Shown here piece by piece: positions 1 through 10,955 of a stretch of 64,000 nucleotides of DNA (its first letter is position 1; each line of letters starts with the position of its first letter). The stretch comes from Microstegium vimineum (lineage: Eukaryota; Streptophyta; Magnoliopsida; Poales; Poaceae), in NCBI GenBank assembly GCA_022036555.1, contig CM039119.1:27183694-27247693 (forward strand), given 5' to 3'. The notes under the pieces were generated by a model that did no database searches, was not told where the DNA came from, and was given only the letters and a program-made list of their open reading frames with translations. A program made the translations under genes and the position numbers.

Positions 1-239
1 CGGCAATCGGTAATCTATCAGCAATCAGCATCAGCAACTTCATAGCTTAAGTTATTTGACTTCATCAATTAACCTTTGTCGGCAAGAACCATCCAGCCTC
101 CATCGGCAACACACTTAGTCTTCCTGCAGCATATTCCCATCGGCAATACTAGCTTATTATTTCCTGATGCCGATGGAGAACGGCCGCTGACCAGTCAAAC
201 CTTAGCTCATTTGACAGGTGCTGAAAAATGGTGTCAACA
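1..239 (-). mobile_element. Partial 3' LTR of retrotransposon copy G1 (family G)
   Basis: The reverse complement of this stretch matches the first part of the G LTRs at 10,261 and 34,982. It begins, on the minus strand at 239, with the terminal TGTTGACACC. The rest of the LTR lies beyond the left window edge. Immediately inside it, at 240-252, is a polypurine-tract-like G run on the minus strand, matching the run just before the LTRs at 10,261 and 44,123. This identifies it as the 3' LTR of a minus-oriented element. Confidence 0.85.
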
Positions 240-498
240 CATGCCCCCCAGTTTCGGAGCATATAGTACTTTACGTGCCGAAATTCTCTCCACTGTAGCC
301 GTTGCTGTAGCCGTTACCTTCGAGATAAACGCACAGTTTCCTCGATCTCTGCGTGTGGAACCGCAATTTAATAATAAAATCCCTCGATTGTAGCACAAAC
401 AGTTGCAGATCACCTCGATCACCGCGCGTATCTACCGCGGGTCTCTCCACATTCCTGCACAGTGTGAAACGGAACCCCAAAATGCCCCTGGGTAAGCT

Positions 499-506
499 TA
501 TAAAAG
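499..506 (+). promoter_or_regulatory. TATA box of the antisense PMD gene, copy G1
   Basis: TATAAAAG lies 164 bp upstream of the likely start codon at 670 and about 260 bp inside the element from its 3' LTR. The same octamer is at the same place in the other two copies (9,995-10,002 and 43,858-43,865). The conservation supports a real internal promoter that drives transcription away from the 3' LTR, against the element's genomic RNA. Confidence 0.6.
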
Positions 507-2322
507 TTACCGGGATCCACACTACTTTTTACCCCGAGTCCATTTTCACTTTCACCTCCCTGCCTTCGTCTTCAACCTCCAGCCACGCCCTCGAAGAGTA
601 CCTGTCCGAGCCCGAGCAACAGTCATCTCCGCAATCTAAGGACAAACCGCAAGCACTTCCTTGACTCTAATGGTGATCCAAGTCGACATCCGCAAGGTGA
701 GACTTATTCTCTTCCTAATCCAACCTCCTGCTGGTTCTTTTCTCGCATAAATCTGGATTTATCCCCGTTCCTTTCCTCCTTTTTTTTAATTCTTCCCTTT
801 CTTTCCTTCGAACCCTAGGAGTTGTACAACAAGGTAGTCATCCCACTTGCCGGTTCCAACTTCAGCTGCTTAGGCCCCATGGGCAATCCAGATCCCACCT
901 TCATAATCAACACAGAAACCAACCGGGTGCCCTTCAGATCCGAGTGCTTTGGCTTAGGATTATGGAAAGATGCTTTCCGGTCATGGCCCAAACCCACCAA
1001 GGGGTGGAAGAACTGGTACCTTAGAGTAGCCAGGGCGTAGCAAATATACTGGCAAGAGCGCAACTTGGACCAGTGCATTAGGCTCTCCATTGCCGATATG
1101 GAGAAGAATGAAAACATGCTGATGGCTGCCTCCTACTTCTGGTCGGACACCATGAACGCTTTTCTTTTCCGACACGGACCAGCCACCCCTACCCTTGCCG
1201 ATGTCCATATGTTGACCGGCTTGGACGTCACCTCTGCCGATACCTTCACCCTTTTCAACAGAAAAGCTGAGTACAAGGTGAACACCCGGAACATCGGCGG
1301 TTGGACGGGTTACATCAATGAGTACCAGAAAACCGGATCGGTAAACCAACGAGAGCACGCCACTTTCCTGAACATGTGGTTGGAGAAGTTCATCTTCTGC
1401 GGCAAAACCGTCGGACCAACCACCATGCACCTCCCTGTAGCCGAGCTACTTGCCGATGGGACAAGACTTCCCCTGGGTAGATACCTTCTTGGAGCAGTAC
1501 ACCGCCTTTTACACCAAGTATCTCAGAAGTTACTGCTAGGTGAACCCATCGGCAATCTTGGGGGTCCCTGGTGGTTCATTAACATGTGGTTGAACGCCCA
1601 TATGCAGAAGGCCCTTCAGTTTGACTTGTTCGCCCAACAGTTTCCGAGGGAAATATCGGAAGATTATCAGTATAGGAACGATGAATCGGAAACTCGCCCT
1701 CCACTCAATTTTGGAGAGGCTATCATAGTGCTGCCAGGGACTGATGCCGATGTAGAGCAGTTCGACGCATTTTTTCAGAAGTTATATAATGGACTTTCCT
1801 CCACGGAACGGCTCTGGTGGCCATATATCGATGAACACAATCAGTTCCTGCTGCTATTCAACCTTACCGATGGGAACATGCCCAAGAACCGAGCAATCAT
1901 GAAGGCCAGCATCACTCCCCGAGCCATTCCAGTAAACATCTTTGGATCTGGGAAGAATGCCCTTCCATCTTACGAGTTCTACTAACCATCGGTAGCGGCG
2001 AGACAACTGGCATTTGACCAACTGCCGATCAAATTCTGCTACTCCAAAGTAGTGAAGCCCAGGAAGATAATCTCCAGTGCTCTAGACTGGAATAAGGTCA
2101 TCCATCTCCCTTCCGATGCTGATACGTCAGACATTGACCTGTCCTTCTGGTCACCAACCTCCTTCATCACAAATGAGTACAAGTCTTGGTGGCAAGAATG
2201 GAGGTGTCAGCTGTTTGCCAAGTCGTCGCACTACTATCGGCACATGATTGACGCCGATCACATCATCCCTGATGACGCAGTAAGTCTTTTATCCCGATGC
2301 GTTCCTTATTACTTTACTTCCG

Positions 2323-5185
2323 TGTCACACCCGGTTTTAAGAACAAAACCAGATATACCCTATATGTGAGCCCAGGAAGTCAAATCCCACATATAGTCAC
2401 AGAACAAGGTAATATCAAAAGACAATACTTAAGTATATAACATATATGGTTAAAGAAATAACCTTGAGAGAGCAAATAGTGGTAAGACACTCCAAACTTC
2501 AGGCGAAGACTCCACTCCATAGGGACCAACTGACTGGTTGATCACAAGCCTAACTGCTCGAAACTCTGGCAAACTGGTACCCATCCGGGATTTTTATCCA
2601 AATATTGAAAAGAAAGTAAACAAGCGTAAGTACTTTTGTACTCAACAAATATTCATGGGGTTCATGAGGCTCAAAAAGGTATGACACTGGTTAAACTGCA
2701 TTAGCTTTTAAGTTGTCTCAATTTTAGCATTACAGTAGCATCAATGTTATCAATAGCCCAATAACCATATGATCGAGTAAACATGAATAATGAATAGCAA
2801 ACTAGTAAAGGATAGATTAAAGTCATTCTGTTCCATAAGAATTCCAGGCCGCTCGTATCCGTGAGCACGGCTAATATATTAGTTTTAAGACACTTTGCAG
2901 AGGTTGTACATCTTTACCCATGAGTCGTGATTTACCCTTTCGCCAGAGGGGATCAGCCTCTTGACCCACTTCCAAGGAAGGCCGGCAGGGTTCACTATGA
3001 AGTCTTTCAAAGGGGCTCGCTGACAAACAACAGACACTACGGATCCACGGGCAAGGGGTATATAGGAGCCCCGGGATGGTACACACACGCAGCAGTCCCC
3101 ACTCCAGCCGCTCCGCAACCGCTCGTCAATGGCAACTTTCGCGAACTGCCACATGTGAGAGAGTTGCCCTCATACTGAACTAAAGCCAGAGCCATTATAG
3201 CCCTCATGGTTGTACTGTAAATCCCGGGTGATCGCTTACGGAGGTTCTAGAGCATCTCAAAAACTGTGCCCTAGTTCACCCTAATCCATGTTGCTAAAAA
3301 GCATATTTTACCATTGTTGCATAAATCATTAGTTAGGTTTACATGATCACGGTTATTTTCCAAGAGCACTAGCTTGATCTACCCAATGCATAAATCCTAG
3401 GGTAACAAGGTATAAGGTACAAAGCTATGGTGAAACTAAATAGGATATCAAGGAAACACATGCAATCATGAATTAATGATTTAAGTGATTAGGACAACAA
3501 GGATGATCCCATGAATACTTGCCTTAAAACAGATCCTTTCTTCAAAGATCAACGTCTTCAAAGATCTTCTAGTAAACCAACTTCTTCTCCTTGATCTCCA
3601 ACGCAAACTCACCAATTGGACAATAATTAACAAATCACCACACAAGCATCTGATCATACAAAGCATACAAACATGGCTAAATTAGAACAATACACCAATC
3701 AATTAAAAAGATTTTAAAAGAAAACTACGCATCTCTACGAACACACAGTCATGAAAAACACACTAAACGGATCTACGATTAGAAAGATACAACTAACGGA
3801 AGATTTGCATTTACAAAAGAGAACTATGAGTTTTATTAGTTTTACTATATAAAAGAGTGTATAGGGTATTTTCAGGGAACCACCCATGTTAGATTAAGTC
3901 AAAGTTATATTTGGATCTTGAAAACAAAAGTAGAACTAATCATATTTTATATACAAAACAAGTTGCATAGTTATTAATCAAGTTAGGAGTTAAACATAAA
4001 ATTACAGAGCTATTAACATGGTATTAAAGATCACTAAAGAAAAGGTTATGCCGATACGAAGCCAACGCAACTTGAACGAAACGAATCGGATCTAAAACGA
4101 AGAAGATATGATTTAAACAAAATTTAAAGATTAAACTATGAAATTAAAGGCATTAAATAAATAAATATTTTCAAAGTTTGCAAAACAGATTGATTATGGT
4201 TTTAACATGTAGATAAAAACTCTATGAATCTAACGCAATTTGAATGGATGAAAACGGAGTTAAAACGAATATTTTATAAACAAAAGAAAACTGATGGTAG
4301 AACCGAAATTTATTTTTGGAAGAAAAACAATTACCGCGTGGAAACACGCTTTCCGAGGCAAAAAGCGCAAGGCCAGCAGACGCTTTAGGTTTGCCCGGTT
4401 GCGGGTGGAGCAGTGACGGCTCGGCGGCGGCGGCTGCTCACGGCGTGGGGAAAAGAGGGGGCTAGGGGGTTGTATTTATAGGGGGAGGGGGCTAGGGTTG
4501 AGGCTTGGGCAGCTGCCCTCGGTTGGGCCGGCGGGGAGGAAAACCGGCCTGTTAGCTGCTGTGCGCGGGCGGGAAAAGAGGTTGGGTCGGTCTGAGGCTG
4601 CGCGGCCCAAGCGAGGGAGGGGGAATGGGGCGGCCTGGCGGGGAATGGGCTGCGGGGGAAGGGGCGGCCTAGCGGCCTGCTCTGCGGGGGGGGGGGACCG
4701 GATTGGGCCGGTGGGGGGAAAGAAGGGGCGCTGGGCCGCCTGGTGGGAGAGGCCCAGGCGGGGGAAGGAGGGGAGGGGGAGGTGGGCCGGCTCGGGTGGG
4801 CCGCTGGGGCTGGCAGGCCGCGGGGAGGAAAGAGAGAGAGGGGGAGAGAGAGTTGGGCTGGGAGGGAGAGAGGGATTTTGTTTTTCTTTTCACAATTTCA
4901 AATCCATTTCCAAAAACCTGTTTTATTTTCTTAAACCAAAACTTTTTTTTCCAAAGCATTTTCATAAACCTTTTTGAAATCCACTTTTTAAATTCTTTTT
5001 AGTTTTAACAACACCACACAAACATGGAATCATATGCAAAGGCATGAGTGCACAACCACGTTGCTAAATAAAGGGCAATAATTTAACGAAAACCTTTTTA
5101 TTTTCCTATGTTTTTATGAGCACCAAAACACAATTAAATCATTTTATTACTATTTTTCCAGAAAGCAAAAATTTGGGGTGTTACA
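2323..5185 (-). mobile_element. Solo LTR, family S (2,863 bp, TSD TTCCG)
   Basis: The element starts TGTCACACCC, ends GGGTGTTACA, and is flanked on both sides by TTCCG (2,318-2,322 and 5,186-5,190). Removing it restores intron 2 of the G1 antisense gene, which aligns with copy G2 across the join. It has no coding capacity. A TATAAATA on the minus strand at 4,473-4,480 implies that the LTR reads right to left, beginning TGTAACACCCC at 5,185. The length and the TGTAACACCC start resemble the long LTRs of the Tekay/Del chromovirus group, but no internal domain is present to prove the lineage. Confidence 0.85.
4473..4480 (-). promoter_or_regulatory. TATA box of solo LTR S inside a G-run cluster
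   Basis: TATAAATA on the minus strand lies about 710 bp from the LTR start. It is embedded between five-base G runs on the plus strand at 4,457-4,469 and 4,481-4,491. It is the only clear TATA box I found in the element and sets its orientation. Confidence 0.5.
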
Positions 5186-5229
5186 TTCCGTCATCGGTAC
5201 TTTAACCCTTTTTGCGCTTGACAGGCCGA

Positions 5230-5246
5230 TGATCAGATCCTTGGAG
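5230..5246. other. Inversion junction between copies G1 and G2
   Basis: Up to about 5,240 the sequence is exon 3 of the antisense gene read on the plus strand (GATGATCAGATCC against GATGACCCGATTCC in copy G2). From about 5,241 it is the gag C-terminal region read on the plus strand (TTGGAGGTGTCCCTTC against TTGGAGATGTCCCTTC at 39,013). In an intact element these two sequences lie on opposite strands several kilobases apart. Shared ATC/TTGGA-like bases make the exact breakpoint uncertain by a few bases. Confidence 0.75.
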
Positions 5247-5868
5247 GTGTCCCTTCTTCGTTCACTATTGGGAAGAAGGCATTAAGCTACCTACTGCCGA
5301 TGACTGTCCTGAATGCAACGGGTATCATACTGCCGATCAGTCAGGTAAGAAACCTTGTTTTGATGATCGGACATCCAGGTACGCCAAGCCACTCAGAGAG
5401 AAGGGATCAGTACATGACCGACTGGGGGGCGAGCTTAGTGCCCATAGCAGGCTTAGCGGGCAGGTCGATCAAGAAGAGAACATGGAGAAAACCAAGACAA
5501 GAACACCCAATGAGGAAATGCTTTCCAGAAATTCAAACATCGGAAGAAGTGTCGATGTAAGTAATGAAAGGCAGCACCAGCTTGTCTGGAAAACCAAACT
5601 CCCTCGGTGGTGCCCTAAGGGTCTGACAAGAACCCATAAAAGAAGAACTCAGCGTGAACGACGAAACGATCTATATAACACTAAAGTTCCTTCGGGGGAA
5701 AGCAGTGGAGGCCAAAGTGCAAGGATGGAGATCCATTGGCAGACGACAATATTTTGCCGATGGTTTAACCGGGATCAATCTTGGACCTGTTGGCTTGGGA
5801 GCCACACTCGGCAAACTGGCGACTTCAATTATTATACTTGGGGGTACCTGCCGATGGTTTGTGTATGA
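5244..5868 (+). pseudogene. Gag C-terminal fragment, copy G2
   Basis: One frame is open from the junction to a TGA at 5,866. It contains the zinc-binding-like signature CPFFVHYWEEG followed by DDCPECNGYH (Cys/His pairs) and then a basic segment ending CPKGLTRTHKRRTQRERR. The same protein occurs at 38,990-39,614 in copy G3. In autonomous Tat elements this region leads into protease and RT. Here it ends and about 580 bp later the antisense gene's stop codon is reached, so no polymerase is present. The N-terminal two thirds of gag are missing because of the inversion junction. Confidence 0.8.
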
Positions 5869-6444
5869 GACGTCGTACTGCCGATAAATTCGTTAACTGC
5901 TAGAAGATGGTTGTAAGAATGATTCTGCCGCGCTTGCGTGCGATGACTAAGTGTGTGGTGCACGCGCTCTAGGAGTTCCTCCTCGTAATCTTTGGTGGGT
6001 CTATCGGCATTGTCCTAATTCTGATCCGATGGAAGTACGAAGCCTCGTTGCCGATTATTGTTACAATCAGGCTAAATACCAGGGTCTGTTAGCAAGTTAG
6101 GATTACTCAGGGTTTGGCCCGATTCGATAAGTTATGGTGTCGGTTGCCGATGACTGGGTGAACGAGTTTGCCGATGGTACTCTGGTGTGGAGATTGATTT
6201 TGCCGATCGGGATTGGATTCTAGGCCTGGAAGTGGTTTCCTAATCAAGTCCTTATCGGGTAAGACAGTCCGCCCCCAGCGATGCGTACATTCCAGAAACT
6301 CTCGAAGGAGTTGACGTATGGCGTGCTCGTTTGGATGCCGGTGAAAAGAAAAATTATAATACATCGGTAAAAACATGTAAACGTTATATTACAAGGCCCA
6401 GAATTAAGTATCGGAGTTACATTTTTGCCGATATGACAAATGGA
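5869..6444. other. Convergent spacer between gag and the antisense gene, copy G2
   Basis: There is no open frame of note. This is the shared 3' flank of gag (plus) and the PMD gene (minus). It contains several GCCGAT/ATCGGC motifs and aligns with 39,615-40,172 in copy G3. Confidence 0.6.
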
Positions 6445-9400
6445 TTACAGGAAGGAGTGAATGGCTGATATCGCACACAGGCCAATCTGTTCTATCTCGT
6501 CCATCTCCTTGGCGTCGGCATCGGCAGAGCCCTCGACCGGCTTGATCTTCTGCTTCCACAAGATGGCTTGCCGGGCGTTCTGGTCCCTCTCTTGCCGCAA
6601 AACCCTGATGGTATCGGATAATTGGATTCTCTGCTGGTTGGCTGCAGTCAAGTCCTCTTCAACCTTTTGTAACTCGGCCAACAGCTCTTCTTTCTTGGCC
6701 GATAGCCGAGTGATTTCTTGGTCGAGACCGTTGACGGAGACTTCTGCTTGGCCAATACTCTGGTGCTTCTCATCGGCAATGTTTTTGAACTTAAGCTTCT
6801 CTTCCTCGCTCTTAGATTGGGCAGCCCTATCGGCAAGGCGACGGGAGAGCCTCTGGTACTGGATTTGTTTGATGTCGAGGAAGGTTGCCTGAAGGAGGAT
6901 TTCTGCTATATCGGCAGGGAGATGACCCTGGATATCCTTGAAAGCAACCCTTGCTGCTGATGAGTCTTGAATGAGCTGGGATGTGTCTTGTAGCAGCAAG
7001 GAAAGCAGTGCCTCAAGCTTGGCCTTAATCTCTGCCGATAGAGCTGGGACAGAGCTCTCTTCCTCCCCATCGTCATCGGGTATGTCGACTGAGAAGGAAA
7101 ACAGGCTGTCTGCTTGGAGGAGGCTTTGACGTCCATCTTCATCCTGCGGGTTGAGGCTGAAGGAAAAAAGACTATCTGGAGAATCTTGGGCCTGAAAACA
7201 GAGGGGTTAAAATATGCCGACCGAAAGATTGTACTAGAATTTTTAAATGATTAACTTACCATCTTGAAGTGAATCTCTTGCCTGGGGCTCGGCATGGTGG
7301 ATGGTCCAGCTTCATCCTGAAGAGTGGCGGTAGTTGCCGATAAGGGAACTTCCATCGGGGAAGCACTTGGCGCTGTCGGTGCTGGTGACGTGGTTGTTGG
7401 CGTCGCTTCCGACGTGGTGCCTGGCTCTTGTGGCGGCGACGTTGCTCTCTCGTCAAGAGCTTCGGCCGATGCCGATGCTGATGCCACCTCCACTGCTGTT
7501 GTGGGTGTTTCTTCATCGGGGACTTCGGCTGATGGTGCCGATGCCAATGCCGCTTCCGCTGCCCTGGCGGGTGTTTCTTCATCAGGAATTTCAGTTGGTG
7601 GTACCGATACCGATGCCACTTCCACTGCGGTGGATGGAGCTGTCCCTTGATCAGGGACGTCGTCCATCGGCTGATCTGGGATGGGAGTCGATGGGGTTCC
7701 TGCCGACGACGCACCGACAATTGGTGGTGCTACTTGTGCCGATGATGAAGATGGGCTAGCCAGCCTCAAGCGCCTCTTCTTCCTTGGCGCAGTAGCAGGA
7801 GATCCAGCCCGCTTAGATGAGGACTGGGGGGCATCGGCAGCCGGGCTTGAAGGTACTTGTCTACTGGGAGCAGCTGCCGATGACCTCATAGCCTGAAAAT
7901 ATTCAATGCAAGTTATACAAAGTAAATGTTGCCGATTAAACAGTATATAATCGGTATGAGTGAAGATCAGTTTACTGCAAACACCTGCGTCAGGGCAGCA
8001 GCGGCGGCCGATGTAACCTTGGCTTTTGCAGGTGTCGGTGTGGGTACCTGTCGAGGAATGAAGGCAGCTAACGTGGGAGCTTTGTTGCCGATGAGTGATA
8101 CGGGACTCATCATTCGAAGCTTGAAGGGCTTGCCGCTCTTACTCATCGGAGGAATCGGGTCATCAACCTGTCAAACGCAAGAAGGTTAAATACCGATGGC
8201 GGAGGTAAAAGTAAGGAATGCATCGGAATGAGGACTTACTGCATCGTCGGGGATGATGTGATCGGCATCGATCATGTGTCGGTAGTAGTGTGACGATTTG
8301 GCAAATAGTTGAAACCTCCATTTTTGCCACCAGGACTTGTACTCATTGGTAATAAAGGAAGTTGGTGACCAGGAGGACAAGTCAAGATCTGATACATCGG
8401 CATCGGGAGAAAGGTTGACCACCTTGTTCCAGTCCAGAGCGCTGGAGAATGTCTGCCTCGGCTTCACTACCTTGGAGTAACAAAACTTGATTGGCAGTTG
8501 ACCGAACGCCAGCTGTCTCGCCGCTACCGATGGGTAGTAGAATTCAAATGATGGAGGGGCATTCTTTCCCGATCCGAAGATGTTCACTGCGATAGCTCGG
8601 GGAGTGATGCTGGCCTTCATAATTATCTGGTTCTCAGGCACATTCCCTTCGGTAAGGTTAAATAGCAATGGGAACTGGTTGTCTTCATCGGCATATGGCC
8701 ACCAGAGCCGTTCTGTGGCAAGAATTTCATTGTAAAACTTCTGAAAAAATAGACCGAATTGCTCCGCATCGTCATCGGTCCCTGGCAGTACTATAATGGC
8801 CTCTCCAAAGTTGAGTGGAGGGCGAGTTGCCGATTCATCCTCCCCACATTGATGGTCTTCTGATATGTCTCTCGGAAAACGTTGAGCGAACAAGTCAAAC
8901 TGAAGCGCTTTCTGCATCTGTGCGTTCAGCCACATATTGATAAACCACCAGGGACCTCCAAGGTTGCCGATGTGTTCACCTAGCAGTAACTTCTGGGATA
9001 CTTGATGGAGAAGACGATATACCGATCCTAGAAGATATCTGCCCAGGGGAAGTCTTGTCCCATCGGCAAGCAGCTCAGCTGCTGGAAGGTACATGGTAGT
9101 GGGTCCAACTGCCCTGCCGCAGAAAATGAACTTGTCCAGCCACATGTTTAGGAAGGTGGCATGCTCCCTCTGGTTTACCGATCTTGTTTTCTGGTATTCC
9201 TGAATGTAACCCATCCAATCGTCGATGTTCCGAGTGTTCACTTTGTACTCGGCTTTCCTATTGAACAAGGTGAAGGTATCGGCAAAAGACACGTCCAGAC
9301 CAGTCAGCATATGGACATCGGCAAGCGTTGGGGTGGCTGGTCCATGTCGGAACAGGAAGGCATTCATGGTGTTCGACCAGAAATAGGAGGCGGCTATCAG

Positions 9401-9839
9401 CATGTTCTCGTTTCTCTCTACATCGGCAATAGAAAGTCGGATGCATTGGTCCAAATTGCGTTCTTGCCAATAAATTTGCTGCGCCCTAGCAACCCTGAGG
9501 TACCAATTTTTCCACCCCTTAGTGGGCTTGGGCCATGATCGGAAGGCATCCTTCCACAACCCTAGACTGAAGCATTCAGATCTGAATGGGATCCGATTGG
9601 TTTCCGCATTGATTAAGAAGCTGGGATCAGGATTGCCCATGGGGCTTAGGCAGCTGAAGGTGGAACCAGTAAGTGGGATCACTACCTTGTTATACAGTTC
9701 CTAGGGTTCAAAGGAAAGAAGGGAAAAAATCAGAAAAGGAACAGGAACAAATTTAGATTTGTGCGAAGAAAAGACCAACGGGAGGTTGGATTGGAAAGAA
9801 AATAGGTCTCACTTTGGGGATGTCAACTTGGATTGCCGT
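6445..9839 (-). CDS. Antisense spliced gene: plant mobile domain + coiled-coil protein (copy G2, nearly intact)
   Basis: Five exons on the minus strand are 9,839-9,813, 9,700-8,240, 8,167-7,985, 7,892-7,260 and 7,191-6,445. All introns (112, 72, 92 and 68 bp) have GT...AG ends and are phase 0, and the joined frame is open for about 1,015 codons. Exon 2 (487 codons) is a plant mobile domain like that of Arabidopsis MAIN/MAIL1-type and transposon-borne proteins. Exon 4 has a basic NLS-like RKKRRLR followed by Ala/Ser/Glu-rich repeats. Exon 5 is a Lys/Glu/Gln-rich coiled coil (about 250 aa). The probable start, ATG in copies G1 and G3, is ACG here (9,839-9,837), so this copy may be silent or use a downstream start. 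The gene lies antisense between gag and the 3' LTR, a position known for extra genes in Tat-lineage elements such as Grande. A biochemical role is not known; nuclear localisation is inferred. Confidence 0.8.
7430..7680 (-). repeat. Coding minisatellite in exon 4 (about 66-bp unit)
   Basis: The encoded protein repeats a unit of about 22 residues of the form E-V/A-A-S-x-S-x-P-x-x-E-x-x-D-E-E-T-P-x-x-A, roughly three times. Copy G3 has about five units (41,150-41,500), which explains most of the 137-bp difference in exon length. The repeats are acidic and low-complexity, and probably form a disordered linker between the PMD and the coiled coil. Confidence 0.6.
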
Positions 9840-9994
9840 CGGAGTCAAGGGAGTGCTTGCAATTCGTCCTTGGATTGCGGAAGAGTACTGTTGCTTGAGT
9901 TCGTGTTCTTCAGAGCGGCTGGAGGTTGAAGACGAAGACAGGGAGGTGAAAGTGAAAGTGGACTCAGGGTGAAAAGTAGTGTGGACCCCGGTAA

Positions 9995-10002
9995 CTTTTA
10001 TA
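9995..10002 (-). promoter_or_regulatory. TATA box of the antisense PMD gene, copy G2
   Basis: TATAAAAG on the minus strand lies 156 bp upstream of the mutated start codon at 9,839. It is conserved in position with copies G1 and G3. Confidence 0.6.
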
Positions 10003-10247
10003 AGCTTACCCGGGGCATTTTGGGGTTTCGTTTCGCATTGTGCAGGAATGTGGAGAGGCCCGCGGTAGATACGCACGGTGATCGAGGTGTTCTGCAACTG
10101 TTTGTGCTACAATCGAGGGATTTTATTATTGAATTGCAGTTCCACACACAGAGATCGAGGAAACTGTGCATCTATCTCGGAGGTAACGACTACAACAACG
10201 GCTATAGTGGAGAGAATTTTGGCACGTAAGGTATTATACGTCCCGAA

Positions 10248-10260
10248 ACTGGGGGGCATG
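10248..10260 (+). other. Polypurine tract of copy G2
   Basis: AACTGGGGGGCATG directly precedes the TGTTGACACC start of the LTR. It is identical in form to the sequence preceding the LTR at 44,123, which makes the following LTR a 3' LTR. Confidence 0.7.
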
Positions 10261-10454
10261 TGTTGACACCGTTTTTCAACACGTCAAATGAGCTAAGACT
10301 TGACTGGTCAGCGGTCGTTCTCCACCGGCATCAGGGAGTCCTGAGCCAATATTGTCGATGGGAGTATACTGCGGGAAGACTAAGTTTATTACCGATGGAG
10401 GCTGGGTCCTTGCCGACGAAGGTTGATTGGTGAAGCTGAGTAGCTCGAGTTAAT

Positions 10455-10632
10455 TGCCGATTGTCGATGAAAAGTCATTACTGATTGCCGATGAGGGTTC
10501 GTTGCCAAATGCCGATGAGGGGTAGTTGCTAATTGCCGATGGGGAGTGATCGGTGAAGACGGTCACCAACACAAGGTCGCTAATCGGGAGATGTTGCCGA
10601 TTGCCGATCGGGAAAGTATTGCCGATGCCGAT
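10455..10632 (+). repeat. GCCGAT repeat array in the G2 LTR
   Basis: GCCGAT occurs eight times in about 180 bp, usually as TTGCCGAT or as the close pair TTGCCGATTGCCGAT, separated by 10-40 bp. The array lies in U3, upstream of the TATA box at 10,948. The homologous part of the G3 LTR has 16 copies in about 425 bp. Confidence 0.75.
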
Positions 10633-10947
10633 GGGCGTGACTTAGCACTTTGTGGCAGTAGAAGATTACAGGTGACCAAAGAAGGAAGTCGCAGGGATCT
10701 GCCGATGGAAAGCTTCCATCGAGGAAAAGTATAAGGAAACTGGTGTTTTACCAGTATTGTTATTATGGTAGTTTGAGTCCGGCTCTTGCATGAGTCGTTT
10801 ATTTTCCTTTAAAATAGGTGTGTTTGCTTAGGGAAATAAATATTATTGTTTTAGATCCGACTCCTGTGTGAGTCAGTTTCCTTTAGGTTAGGAGTTTGTT
10901 TTAGGAAGGGTACGAGTCATGTCTTTGTACAACTCTGCATGCGGGAG

Positions 10948-10955
10948 TATAAATA
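10948..10955 (+). promoter_or_regulatory. TATA box of the G2 LTR
   Basis: TATAAATA lies in a GGGAGTATAAATATGTG context. It is conserved at 35,727-35,734 in copy G3 and followed by an AATAAA-like sequence. This is the expected LTR promoter for the sense (gag) transcript. Confidence 0.6.

Larger units (their letters stand above)
670..5240 (+). pseudogene. Antisense plant-mobile-domain gene of copy G1, truncated and interrupted
   Basis: Exon 1 is 670-696 (ATG, nine codons) and ends at a GTGAGA donor. Intron 1 is 697-818 and ends in CCTAG. Exon 2 is 819-2,279, 1,461 bp, exactly the length seen in copy G2. Its product has the plant mobile domain (PMD) pattern: the segment with YFWSDTMNAFLFRHGPATPT, an H-M-LTGLDV segment and a GGPWWFINMW motif. 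Intron 2 begins GTAAGT at 2,280, is interrupted by the solo LTR S, resumes at 5,191 and ends in ACAG at 5,224. Only about 16 bp of exon 3 follow before the junction with copy G2. The gene is dead: TAG at 1,038-1,040 replaces CAG, and TAA follows FY at 1,983-1,985. Function is inferred from the domain only. Confidence 0.8.

Noticed and set aside
4498..5002. Open frames on both strands in the G-rich part of solo LTR S
   Set aside because: They are low-complexity Gly/Arg- or Pro-rich translations of G/C runs inside an LTR, with no domain.
10546..10734. Short frame in the G LTR made of Asp/Arg repeats
   Set aside because: It is only the translated GCCGAT array.
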